Of a stretch of DNA of 64,000 nt, positions 11,051-19,500 are shown piece after piece. The translations under genes and the position numbers were made by a program. The notes beneath the pieces were generated by a model. It saw only the letters and a list, made by a program, of their open reading frames with translations, made no database searches and was not told where the DNA came from. The stretch lies in the NCBI GenBank assembly GCA_963792175.1, contig CAWBVG010000005.1, forward strand, positions 1 to 64,000, read 5' to 3'. The stretch comes from CAWBVG01 sp963792175. GTDB lineage: Bacteria; Acidobacteriota; Vicinamibacteria; Vicinamibacterales; CAVVIG01. Position 1 is the stretch's first letter. Each line of letters opens with the position of its first letter.

Positions 11051-12274
11051 AGCTGTACACGCGCTCGATTCTCGAGCCGATTCGGCAAAGGATTTCGTAC
11101 GGGATCGGTACCAATCTGTGCAGCCATCTCGCGGACGTCGATCCGGTCGTCGCCCTGCGATCCGATGATGACGACCTCGTCACCCGGCGACACATCGAGG
11201 CCGGTCACGTCAGCCATGAGCATGTCCATGCAGACCGAGCCGACAATCGGCGCGCGACGTCCGCGGATCAGCACGCTGCCGCGGCTGGCGAGCCGCAGGT
11301 CCAGGCCGTCGGCGTAACCGGCCGGCACGATCGCGATCGTCGTGGGAACCGCCGCGCTGAACTTCACGCCGTAGCCGACGCCTTCTCCGGTCCGCACGCC
11401 CTTCACCGCGACGATGCGGCTGGTGAGCGTCATGATGGGCGTCAGGGACAGGGTCGAGGCGAGCGGCGGCGGCACGATGCCGTACAGCAGCAGGCCCGGG
11501 GCGCACGCGGTCGTACCACACGCGGGAATCGCGCAGCATGGCGGCGCTGTTGGCGGCGTGGATGTACGGCGAGCGCTCGGGACGTGTGGAACCGCCTGGC
11601 GCGGGAACAAATCGTTCAACCGCAGAGCTCGCCGAGTCCGCAGAGAAAGGGTTTTCTCCGCGATCTTGGCGTGCTCCGCGGTTGACGTCTTCCACGTCAA
11701 CCAGCGCCTGCTCGAAGCGGAGGCGCTGCTCGTTGAACAGCGGCGACTCCGGATCGTCGGCGGTGGCGAAGTGCGTGTACATCGCCGCGAGCTCGAGGTT
11801 GGGACTGGCCAGCAGCTCCGGCAACGATCGGCGCACGTTGTCGAAGCGGAAGCCCAGCCGGTTCATCCCGGTGTCGATCTTCAGGTGATATCGCAGCCGC
11901 TGGTTGTACTTCCTGGCCGCCGCCTGAACCGCCCGCGCGGCGCCCGGGGTCGAAATGGTCGGCGTCAGGCGGCAGTCGAAGAGGCCGTCGAGATCGCTGA
12001 CGCTCAGCGCCCCGAACACCAGGATCTCCGCGCCCACGCCGGCCTCGCGCAGCGCGTGCCCCTCCTCGATGTCGGCGCAGGCCACCAGATCGGCGCCCGC
12101 CTCTTCGAGCGCCAGCGCCACCTGTCCCGCTCCGTGTCCGTAGGCATTGGCTTTCACGACGGCGATCACGCCCGGCGTGCGATCACCCGCTTCCGCGGCG
12201 AGGTATTGGACGATGCGGCGGTAGTTGGACTTGAGCGCGTCGAGATCGATCCGCGCGACGGTCGGCCTAATCAC
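11049..12274 (-). CDS. alr: Alanine racemase (two frameshifts and an inserted repeat)
   Basis: Alr makes D-alanine for peptidoglycan. The PLP lysine is in VVKANAYGHG (near residue 42), and the C-terminal domain has VGYGVKFSA and GSVCMDM. Extra bases near 11500 (CGC CCC GGG CCT) and near 11105 (ACC GAT CCC) displace the frame. Removing both gives a normal end, IPYEILCRIGSRIERVYS, with stop at 11049. Length 1226 is 3n+2, as two insertions predict. About 35 extra residues between QALVDVED and SPYIHAANSAAML are encoded by an inverted repeat (11617-11684). Confidence 0.88.
11617..11684. repeat. CCGCAGAG/CTCCGCGG hairpin inserted in alr
   Basis: CAACCGCAGAGCTCGCCGAG faces GTGCTCCGCGGTTGA across a 68-nt hairpin, with CGCAGAGAAA and TTTTCTCCGCG near the tip. 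It lies inside alr at a point where the family has no residues, so it looks inserted in frame. Confidence 0.7.
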
Positions 12275-12288
12275 AGAAGGGCATCATA

Positions 12289-12363
12289 CAATTGGCGAAT
12301 TCGCGAAGGAGTGAATTGGCGAACTCAACTCACCAATTCACTGGATCATCAATCCGCCAATTT
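12289..12363. repeat. Inverted word-repeat array between alr and dnaB
   Basis: CAATTGGCGAATTCGCG and GTGAATTGGCGAA on the left face CACCAATTCACTGG and CCGCCAATT on the right. It belongs to the AATTGG/CCAATT class and fills the whole gap. Confidence 0.7.
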
Positions 12364-13715
12364 CAGGCATTCCCGATGGCCAGGTTTTCGAACCTGGTGA
12401 ACTCGCGGATGAAGGCCAGCTTGACGACACCGGTCGGGCCGTTGCGCTGCTTGGCGATGATCAGCTCGGCCACGCCTTCCGCACCGGTCGGCGGCTGGCT
12501 CTTGTCGCCGTACATGTCCTCGCGGTAGATGAAGGCGACGACGTCGGCGTCCTGTTCGAGCGCGCCCGATTCGCGGAGGTCGGACAGCTGCGGACGATGA
12601 TCCGAACGCGACTCCGGCGCGCGGCTCAACTGCGACAGCAGCACGACCGGCACCCGCAGCTCCTTCGCCAGCCCTTTCAGCGAGCGCGAGATCGAGGCGA
12701 GCTCGAGGGTGCGGTTCTCGAACCGCCCGCGACCCTGCATCAACTGCACGTAGTCGACGATGACCATGTGCAGGCCGTGCTCGGCGGCGAGCCGCCGGCA
12801 TTTCGCCCGCATCTCGAGCACGCCGATCGACGGCGTGTCGTCGATGAAGATCTTCGCCTCGCTCAGCGTGCCGATGGCCTGCGACAGCCGGCCCCAGTCG
12901 CGCTCGCCGAGAAAGCCGCCGCGCAGCCGGTGCGCGTCGATTCGCGCTTCGGCGGTCAGCATGCGCAGGAACAGCTGTTCCTTCGACATTTCGAGGCTGA
13001 ACATGCCGACCGTCATGTCGGTCTTGGTGCCGACGTGCTGCGCCATGTTCAACACCAGGCTCGTCTTCCCCATCGACGGCCGCGCCGCGACGATGACGAG
13101 GTCCGACGGCTGCAGGCCCGACGTCATCTCGTCGAGATCGGTGAAGCCGGTCGGCACGCCGGTGATCAGCTCCTTGCGCGCGTGCAGCTTTTCGATCGTC
13201 TCGAGGCTGCCCTGCGCGAGCTCGCGGAGCGACACGAACCCGTCGCGAACAGCATCGTCCGCGATGGCGAAAATGGCGTGCTCCGCCTGGTCGAGGATGA
13301 CGTCGGCTTCTTCCTCGGCGTTGTACGCGGTCGCGAGAATCTTGTTGGCGGAGAAGATCAGGTTCCGAAGGGTCGCCTTCTCCTTGATGATGCGCGCGTA
13401 ATGCTCGACGTTGGTCGATCGCGGGACGCCGTCGACCAGCGCGGTGATGTAGGCCGGCCCGCCGACTTCGTCGAGCTCGCCGGATCGACCCAGCTCCTCT
13501 TTGAGCGTCACCAGATCGATGGCGTCGCCGCGCTCGGACAGCTTCACCATCTTCTCGAAGATCCGGCGGTGCGCATCGCGGAAGAAATCGCTCGAGTCGA
13601 TCACCTCCGCGGCCAGGTTGAACGCGTCGTTGTGCAGCAGGACGGCGCCGAGCACGGAACGTTCGGCTTCGAGGTTGTGCGGAAGCGTCCGCTCGGCGAC
13701 TGCGGCGTCAGGCAT
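12363..13715 (-). CDS. dnaB: Replicative DNA helicase DnaB
   Basis: The 450-residue DnaB is intact. The N-terminal domain begins LPHNLEAERSVLGAVLLH. The RecA-like domain has Walker A ARPSMGKTSLVLN, Walker B-like MVIVDYVQLM and the sensor LSQLSRAPE. It forms the hexameric helicase at the replication fork. It lies downstream of rplI, as in many bacteria. Confidence 0.98.
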   Translation of the reverse strand: MPDAAVAERTLPHNLEAERSVLGAVLLHNDAFNLAAEVIDSSDFFRDAHRRIFEKMVKLSERGDAIDLVTLKEELGRSGELDEVGGPAYITALVDGVPRSTNVEHYARIIKEKATLRNLIFSANKILATAYNAEEEADVILDQAEHAIFAIADDAVRDGFVSLRELAQGSLETIEKLHARKELITGVPTGFTDLDEMTSGLQPSDLVIVAARPSMGKTSLVLNMAQHVGTKTDMTVGMFSLEMSKEQLFLRMLTAEARIDAHRLRGGFLGERDWGRLSQAIGTLSEAKIFIDDTPSIGVLEMRAKCRRLAAEHGLHMVIVDYVQLMQGRGRFENRTLELASISRSLKGLAKELRVPVVLLSQLSRAPESRSDHRPQLSDLRESGALEQDADVVAFIYREDMYGDKSQPPTGAEGVAELIIAKQRNGPTGVVKLAFIREFTRFENLAIGNA

Positions 13716-13863
13716 GTGGGGGAAAGTTAGAAGTTAGAAGTTAAAACTTAAAAGTCAAAACCACAACACCAAAGTCACACCTATGACGCAAAAAGAAAAA
13801 GACTCGGAGCGGGCAAACGACCAACTCCGAGTCTCGAGTCTTCCTGGTTTTAACTTTTGCCTT
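13716..13863. repeat. AAAAGTT/AACTTTT word array with an inner 9-bp hairpin
   Basis: Tandem TTAGAAG/TTAAAAC words (13727-13757) are answered by TTTTAACTTTTGCCTTTTAAC words at the far end. In the centre GACTCGGAG (13801-13809) pairs with CTCCGAGTC (13825-13833). The structure sits between rplI and dnaB and could attenuate dnaB relative to the ribosomal genes. Confidence 0.65.
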
Positions 13864-14331
13864 TTAACTTTTAACTTTGGTATCGCCGCCTTCGGCCACG
13901 ACGCGAAGCTTGACCTGGGCGGTCACGTCGCGGTGAAGCTTGATGGGAATGCTGAACTCGCCGAGCTTCTTGATCGGTTCTTGCAGCACGAGTTTGCGTC
14001 GATCGACCTCGAAGCCTTTCTTGGCGAGCGCGTCCGCGATGTCCGATGTGGTCACCGAGCCGTAGAGCGCGTCGGTTTCGCCGACTTTCCGGGCGATTTC
14101 CACGTCGACGTTGCCGATCCGCTCCGCCATCGCCTGAGCGACCTTCTGCTCTTCGGCTTCCTTCAGATCGAACTTGACCTTCTCGCGCTCGATCTGTTTC
14201 TTGTTGCCTTCGGTCGCCAGCAGCGCCAACTTCCGCGGCAGCAGGTAATTGCGCGCGTAGCCGTCGGCGACTTTCACGACCTCGCCGCGGCGTCCGAGGT
14301 TGTCGACATGTTCTCGCAGTATGACTTCCAT
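13864..14331 (-). CDS. rplI: 50S ribosomal protein L9
   Basis: The 155-residue protein starts MEVILREHVDNLGRRGEVVKVADGYARN, with the L9 signature in the N-domain, then a long helix (KKQIEREKVKFDLKEAEEQ) and the C-domain ending VAEGGDTKVKS. The ATG at 14331 follows the rpsR stop by 14 nt. It belongs to the rpsF-rpsR-rplI unit. Confidence 0.96.
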   Translation of the reverse strand: MEVILREHVDNLGRRGEVVKVADGYARNYLLPRKLALLATEGNKKQIEREKVKFDLKEAEEQKVAQAMAERIGNVDVEIARKVGETDALYGSVTTSDIADALAKKGFEVDRRKLVLQEPIKKLGEFSIPIKLHRDVTAQVKLRVVAEGGDTKVKS

Positions 14332-14345
14332 AAGGTGTCCTCTAA

Positions 14346-14655
14346 TCAATCCGTGACGTACGGGACGAGCGCGATCTGCCTCGCGCGCTTGATCGCCGTC
14401 TGGAGTTTCCGCTGATGCATCGCGCAGGTGCCCGAGATGCGCCGCGGCAGAATCTTGCCGCGCTCGGGCACGAACGGGCCGATCAGCTTGACGTCCTTGT
14501 AATTGATGTCGTCGATCTTGTCCGCGCAGAACTTGCAGACCTTCCGGCGCCGGAACAGCGTGCGCCGCTGGCCCTTTTCCTTGTCGCCGGGCTTCTTGTC
14601 GCCGCCGCGGCCCGCCGCCGCCGCCGCCGCCCGAGCGTCCTTGTCCGAACGGCAT
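14346..14655 (-). CDS. rpsR: 30S ribosomal protein S18 (one frameshift)
   Basis: The S18 body is clear: FRRRKVCKFCADKIDDINYKD, LIGPFVPERGKILPRRISG, RQIALVPYVTD. The likely start is the ATG at 14653-14655, preceded by GGAGG, giving MPFGQGRSGGGG. An extra base in the CCC run at 14611-14613 (plus strand) then separates it from the body frame. Length 310 is 3n+1. The glycine-rich N-terminal extension before RRTLFRRRK is longer than in most S18 proteins. Confidence 0.9.
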
Positions 14656-15108
14656 TTAAACCTCCACTCCGTCAAAACGATCGTCTTCCGCATCGTCCGG
14701 TTCGCCGGCCGGACGCCCTTCGCCCGGCTGCCGCTGCGGCGGCAACCCGCGCTTCACGCGGCGGCGCTCGGAGTTCGTCCGGCGCTTGGTCTGCGTGCGC
14801 TCGACGACTTTCTTCTCTTCGTCGACCCGGACGACCATGTGGCGAATCACCTGGTCCATCACCTTGAGACGGCGATCCAGCTCCTTCATCAGCTCGCCGG
14901 ATCCGTTGATCACCTCGAGGACGTAGACGCCCTCCTTGTTGTGCCCAATCTCGTAGGCGAGGCGCTTGCGGCCCCAGTTCTCGGTTTTCTCGATTTGGCC
15001 GTGCATGCGCGACACCACGGCCTCGAGCTGGCCGTGCAGCTCGGTCACCTGCTGTTCGGTGGTGTCGGGGGGAAGGATGTAGACGAGCTGGTACTGACGA
15101 TCTGACAT
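14656..15108 (-). CDS. rpsF: 30S ribosomal protein S6
   Basis: The 150-residue protein begins MSDRQYQLVYILPPD, with the ATG at 15108 preceded by GAAGGAG. It has the S6 ferredoxin-like fold motifs WGRKRLAYEIGHNKEGVYVL and RRLKVMDQVIRHMVVR. The tail is long, charged and rich in R, P and E. It binds S18 in the small subunit, consistent with the adjacent rpsR. Confidence 0.96.
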   Translation of the reverse strand: MSDRQYQLVYILPPDTTEQQVTELHGQLEAVVSRMHGQIEKTENWGRKRLAYEIGHNKEGVYVLEVINGSGELMKELDRRLKVMDQVIRHMVVRVDEEKKVVERTQTKRRTNSERRRVKRGLPPQRQPGEGRPAGEPDDAEDDRFDGVEV

Positions 15109-15195
15109 GACTGCTCCTTCAGGACCTCTCAGTGTTGATCCGCAAATCGAGACGGGCCACCATTCCGGTGGCAAGGGCGCCCCGCGCGTGCGGGG

Positions 15196-15786
15196 CTATT
15201 CGGTTGTTGCGGGATCGCCGCCGTTGAACGCGTTCATCACCGCCTCGATCCCCGACGTGATGAACATCTCCGCCGCATCGGCCGCGCGCGTCGTCATGCG
15301 CTCGACCTCCGCCGCTTCCTCTTTCTCGAATCGTGACAGCACGTGATCCGCGAGATCGCGCTGCTGCTCGCCGCGTCCGACGCCGATCCGCAACCGCGAG
15401 AAATCGTCGCCCAGATGCGCGATGACCGATTTCAAGCCGTTGTGCCCGCCAGCCGACCCGCGCGCCCGCGCCCGCAGCCTGCCGAGCGGGAGTTGCACTT
15501 CGTCGACCACGATCAGCACGTCGGGGACGTCCACCTTGAAGTAGCGCGCGATCTCGCCGACGGCCTGACCGCTGAGGTTCATGAACGTCAGCGGCTTGGC
15601 CAGCAGCGCGCCGCCGTCCGGCCGACGCCACTTGGCGATGACCGCCTCGGCGGGCGCCGATTCGAACCCGACCGCTGCCCGCCGCGCGATTTCGTCGATG
15701 ACCGCGAACCCGATGTTGTGCCGCGTCCCCTTGTACTGCGCGCCCGGATTGCCGAGCCCGACTATCAATTTGACGGGCAGCTTCAC
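15196..15786 (-). CDS. pth: Peptidyl-tRNA hydrolase
   Basis: Pth recycles peptidyl-tRNA that falls off ribosomes. The motifs IVGLGNPGAQYKGTRHNIGF, KPLTFMNLSGQAVG, VVDEVQLPLGRLR and SAGGHNGLKSVI are present, with the catalytic His in RHNIGF. I chose the GTG at 15786, nine bases after the rplY stop, which gives 196 residues. The rplY-pth order is common. Confidence 0.95.
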   Translation of the reverse strand: MKLPVKLIVGLGNPGAQYKGTRHNIGFAVIDEIARRAAVGFESAPAEAVIAKWRRPDGGALLAKPLTFMNLSGQAVGEIARYFKVDVPDVLIVVDEVQLPLGRLRARARGSAGGHNGLKSVIAHLGDDFSRLRIGVGRGEQQRDLADHVLSRFEKEEAAEVERMTTRAADAAEMFITSGIEAVMNAFNGGDPATTE

Positions 15787-15794
15787 GGAATCGC

Positions 15795-16508
15795 TTACTT
15801 CTTCTTGTCCTCTTTCGGCTTCTTGTCGTCCTTCTTCTCGGCGGTGGCTTCCTCGCCCTCTTCCTTCTTGCCCTTCTTGATGACTTCGGGCTCGGCCGGC
15901 GTCGCCGTGGCCGCAGCCGCCGCATCGGCCGGCGCCGCGACTTCCTCGGCCTTCGGCATGATCACGTGCACGAGCATCGCCTCGCCTTCGGTGACCGACT
16001 TCCACTTCGGGTTGGTCGCGACGTCGCGGACGCGGATGCCCTGGTGCAGCATCAGCTCGCTGACGTCGACGTCGACGTGCTCGGGGATGTCGGCGGGCAG
16101 GCACTCGATGACGATTTCGCGCCGGATGAATTCGAGAATGCCGCCCTGCTGCTTGACGCCCTTCGGCTCGCCATGCACGGTGACGGGAATGGTCACCTGC
16201 AGCACGCGATCCATCGCGATCCGGTAGAAGTCGGCGTGCAGCACTTCGTGGGTGACCGGATCGATCTGGAAGTCCTTCACGAGCACGCGCGTGTCGCTGG
16301 CGCCCGCGAGCTTGAGCGAGATCAGCGTGTTCTGCCCGGATTCCGAATGCAGGATCTTGAGCAGCGCCTTGGGCGGCACGGCGATGGGCGTGGCTTCCTT
16401 GCCGTCGCCGCCGTACAGCACCGCCGGCACGCGCCCTTCGCGCCGTGTCCGCCGCGCCTCATTTTTTCCGAACGTCTCTCGTGTCGTTGCTTCGAGTGTC
16501 GCTTCCAT
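15795..16508 (-). CDS. rplY: 50S ribosomal protein L25, CTC form
   Basis: The 237-residue protein has the 5S rRNA-binding L25 domain (about 1-95; KNEARRTRREGRVPAVLYGG) plus the C-terminal beta domain of the general-stress CTC type (HADFYRI through RVRDVATNPKW). It ends in a lysine/glutamate-rich low-complexity tail. It sits between prs and pth as usual. Confidence 0.95.
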   Translation of the reverse strand: MEATLEATTRETFGKNEARRTRREGRVPAVLYGGDGKEATPIAVPPKALLKILHSESGQNTLISLKLAGASDTRVLVKDFQIDPVTHEVLHADFYRIAMDRVLQVTIPVTVHGEPKGVKQQGGILEFIRREIVIECLPADIPEHVDVDVSELMLHQGIRVRDVATNPKWKSVTEGEAMLVHVIMPKAEEVAAPADAAAAATATPAEPEVIKKGKKEEGEEATAEKKDDKKPKEDKKK

Positions 16509-16525
16509 CTTTTCCTCTTACGCTC

Positions 16526-16590
16526 AGGGGCTGGGGCTCGGGACTAAGCCCCTCAATCCACCTTGTAGAGTCCCGAGTCCCCAAGTCCCC
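16526..16590. repeat. GGGGCT / AGTCCCC word array
   Basis: AGGGGCTGGGGCTCGGGACT faces AGTCCCGAGTCCCCAAGTCC in the prs to rplY gap. The word period is about 7 nt and the halves are inverted. Confidence 0.7.
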
Positions 16591-16595
16591 ATGCC

Positions 16596-17561
16596 CTACA
16601 CGAACAGCGAAGAGACCGAAGTCTCCTCGTGAATACTCTTGATCGCCTGTCCCAGCAGCCGCGCCACCGAGAGCACGACGATCTTGCTGCACGCCGCGGC
16701 CGCCGGCGACAGCGGAATCGTGTTGGTCACGATCAGCTTGTCGATCGGCGACTTCTCGATGCGGTCGATCGCCGGACCCGACAACACGCCGTGGACCGCG
16801 CACGCGATCACCCGTTCCGCCCCGTTGGCCTTGAGCGCCGTCGCGCCTTTCGCAATCGTGCCCGCGGTGTCGATGATGTCGTCCTGCAGAATGCAGGTGC
16901 GTCCCTCGACGGCGCCGATGACGTTCATCACTTCCGCCGTCCCATCGTCGCTGCGCCGCTTGTCGATGACGGCGAGCTCGGCATCGAGCCGCTTCGCATA
17001 GGCGCGCGCCCGTTCGGCGCCGCCGGCATCCGGCGAGACCAGCGTCAGCTTCGGATAATCGAGCCGCGCCAGGTAGTCGATGATCACGGGCGCGGCGAAC
17101 AGATGGTCCACCGGAATGTCAAAGAACCCCTGAATCTGCGCCTTGTGCAGATCCATCGTCAGCACGCGGTTGGTGCCGGCCGCGCTCAGCACGTTCGCGA
17201 CGAGCTTCGCCGAAATCGGCACGCGCGGCTTGTCTTTCCGATCCTGACGCGCGTAGCCGTAATACGGCACCACCGCGGTAATCCGCGCCGCCGACGACCG
17301 GCGGAACGCGTCGATCATGATCAGCAGCTCGACGAGATGCTGATCGACCGGGTTGCTCGTCGGCTGCACGATGAACACGTCGGTCCCGCGGATGTTCTCG
17401 TCGATCTGGAACGAGACCTCGGAATCGGGAAACCGGCGCAGCCGCGACTGCCCCATCGACACGCCCAGAAACGCCGAAATCTCACGCGCGAGCTCGGGAT
17501 GGGCGCTTCCCGAGAACACTTTCAATTCACCGAACCCGGTCGCCATGAACGGATCACCCAT
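16596..17561 (-). CDS. prs: Ribose-phosphate pyrophosphokinase
   Basis: Prs makes PRPP for nucleotide, His and Trp synthesis. Family motifs are FSGSAHPELAREI at the N-terminus, RQDRKDKPRVPISAKLVA, VVSPDAGGAERARAYAKRL-like residues (seen as LVSPDAGGAERARAYAKRL) and DDIIDTAGTIAKGATAL, the PRPP loop. It is 321 residues from the first Met. A start five codons in is also possible. It lies downstream of ispE and tRNA-Gln. Confidence 0.97.
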   Translation of the reverse strand: MGDPFMATGFGELKVFSGSAHPELAREISAFLGVSMGQSRLRRFPDSEVSFQIDENIRGTDVFIVQPTSNPVDQHLVELLIMIDAFRRSSAARITAVVPYYGYARQDRKDKPRVPISAKLVANVLSAAGTNRVLTMDLHKAQIQGFFDIPVDHLFAAPVIIDYLARLDYPKLTLVSPDAGGAERARAYAKRLDAELAVIDKRRSDDGTAEVMNVIGAVEGRTCILQDDIIDTAGTIAKGATALKANGAERVIACAVHGVLSGPAIDRIEKSPIDKLIVTNTIPLSPAAAACSKIVVLSVARLLGQAIKSIHEETSVSSLFV

Positions 17562-17602
17562 CGCCGTATCCTAGGGGCGGCTCGCCGCCCGTGCTGGCGA
17601 GT

Positions 17603-17677
17603 TGGCTGGGGCGGAAGGATTCGAACCTTCGAATACGGGATCCAAAGTCCCGCGCCTTACCGCTTGGCCACGCCCCA
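17603..17677 (-). tRNA. trnQ: tRNA-Gln (anticodon TTG)
   Basis: Acceptor TGGGGCG/CGCCCCA, anticodon loop CTTTGGA, T-loop TTCGAAT and encoded GCCA end are present. It lies between ispE and prs, a recurrent bacterial arrangement. Confidence 0.96.
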
Positions 17678-17681
17678 CCAC

Positions 17682-17848
17682 AGGTAGTCGCCAGACGCCA
17701 GGCACCGGTCGAGCCGCTACCGTCGCCAGGTCGCGCATCGCAGGCCGATAGCCGGCGACTCTCAAAAGCGACTGGTGACTGATGACTGGAGACCGATGAC
17801 TACCGTAGGTAATCCACGTGGCGCAAACGATAAGTGTATACGATGGCC
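17682..17848. repeat. GACTGGTGACT-type words between ispE and tRNA-Gln
   Basis: Words such as CGACTGGTGACTGATGACTG and AGTCGCCAGACGCCAGGCA repeat with a period near 7 and are partly inverted. No gene is seen in this 170-nt gap. Confidence 0.55.
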
Positions 17849-18689
17849 TCAGGTGACGGCAAGAGCCTGACAGGTCGCACGATCCACCGTTCTCGTGACG
17901 ATCGTCCGCGATCCGCGCTTCGAAACCAGCGAGGCCGCGCGCTGCGCGCCGGTTCGTGTCGAAAAGAGGCCAAAAACGGCCGAGCCGGCGCCCGTCATCG
18001 CGGCGTGAGACGCACCCGCCCGCTCGAGCGCGCGGACCAGGCGGCCAATCTCTGGATGTCGTTTTGCCACGACCGCTTGGAGGTCGTTGGTCGCCTGCCT
18101 CGCGTGGCCGCGCTCCATCACGGTCCCACCACGCGAACGCATCCTTCGTGGAGACGCCGAACGAAGGGATGACCAGCACCACCCACGCCCGCGGCGCGTC
18201 GACGAGCGGAAACAGCAGATCGCCACGGTCCAGTCCGAGCGCCGTGCCGCCCTCGAAAAAATACGGGACGTCGGCGCCGAGCGCCGACCCGATGGCGCGA
18301 ACCCGATCCGGATGCACGCGCCACAGGCGGCCGAACGCCCGCAACGCGGCCGCCGCATCGCTGCTGCCGCCCCCCAGGCCGGCCTGCAGCGGAATCCGCT
18401 TGGTCAGCTGAATCGACACGTCGCGCGGGACTCCCCGGCGACCGGCCGCTTTCCAGACCTGTTCGGCGGCGCGCCAGACGAGATTGCTTCGATCGGCCGG
18501 ACACGCGGGGTCGTCGCAGGTCAGTTGAAACGCGCCAGGCACCGCGCGGATCGCGATCGTGTCGTGCAGCGCGATCGATTGAAACACCGTGCGCAGCTCG
18601 TGGAAGCCATCCGGCCGAACACCCAGGACTTCGAGCGAACGGTTGATCTTCGCAAACGCACGGACGCGCGCCAGCGGCCTACTGATCAC
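17849..18689 (-). CDS. ispE: 4-diphosphocytidyl-2-C-methyl-D-erythritol kinase (one frameshift)
   Basis: IspE is the GHMP kinase of the MEP pathway. The N-terminus has AFAKINRSLEVLGVRPDGFHEL, and the ATP loop is PLQAGLGGGSSDAAAAL. An extra G in the GGG after AFAWW (near 18118) shifts the rest (GHARQATNDLQAVV, MTGAGSAVFGLFS) to the frame ending at 17849. Length 841 is 3n+1. The start overlaps the lipoprotein gene by 11 nt. Confidence 0.92.
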
Positions 18690-19500
18690 GGTCCTTGGCA
18701 GCGCCCAGCAGCCCGGACCGCTTCAGTTCCTCGACGCTGATGCGCTCGGCATTCGCCGGCACATCCACGCGAAAGACTTCCGGCTTCAACTGGACGTTGG
18801 GCTCGAGCTGCGACAATTTGAGCTCCAGGTTGAAGCGACGCTGATCGGCGCTGACCAGGCGGACGACATGCGGGAGCCCATCGTGGAAGTCGTCGTAGTC
18901 GGCGCGCCAGGTCGGGCGGAGCGCGTCGCCGCCATGAAGATACGTCACCAGCCGCCACGGCGCCGTCGCCGAATCGCGACGCATGTAGATCTTCGCGCCG
19001 CCGGGACCAGCGGACGTGCGCCAGTTGTCGCCAATCGCGAGCGGACTGTCGAGCCGATCGGGCATCGCGCAACCGGTCAGCGTGCGCAGCATGTCGTTGG
19101 CGCCCAGCGGAACGCCCGCCACGGCGGCCATCACGTCGGCGGGCGGGCCATGCTCGACGACGCGCCGATCACGCGGCAGGAGAAGCGTCCCGTCGTTGCC
19201 GGTGCCCACCAGCGTGAACAGCGGCGCGCCGAAGGGCGCCACCGCTTCGAGGCGCATCGACGAGGGCGTAAAGCCGCCGATCAGCCGGGCGCGAATGCGC
19301 TGGCCGCCGACCGATCCGCTGACGGCAATCTCGGCGGTCAGGGACTGGACGCGCTGACAGCTCGTGAGAGCCTGCAGGAGAACCGCCGCGATGTCAGGTG
19401 CGAGCGTGCCGGGCCCGGTGGGCAGCTTGGTCAGCCTGGGGGCGCACGACGCCGAACAGATCGTCAGAATCAGGACGGCACGACGGCACGAACCGCTCAC
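18679..19500 (-). CDS. Outer-membrane lipoprotein, LolB/DUF4292-like
   Basis: The 273-residue protein has a signal peptide with lipobox SASC (residues about 16-19) and a body resembling the open beta-barrel LolB/DUF4292 fold (SLTAEIAVSGSVGGQRIRARL; MRLEAVAPFGAPLFTLV). LolB inserts lipoproteins into the outer membrane, and the position just before ispE is the usual place for lolB. Sequence similarity is judged by eye only. The start is GTG, overlapping the stop of the TPR gene. Confidence 0.7.
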   Translation of the reverse strand: MSGSCRRAVLILTICSASCAPRLTKLPTGPGTLAPDIAAVLLQALTSCQRVQSLTAEIAVSGSVGGQRIRARLIGGFTPSSMRLEAVAPFGAPLFTLVGTGNDGTLLLPRDRRVVEHGPPADVMAAVAGVPLGANDMLRTLTGCAMPDRLDSPLAIGDNWRTSAGPGGAKIYMRRDSATAPWRLVTYLHGGDALRPTWRADYDDFHDGLPHVVRLVSADQRRFNLELKLSQLEPNVQLKPEVFRVDVPANAERISVEELKRSGLLGAAKDRDQ

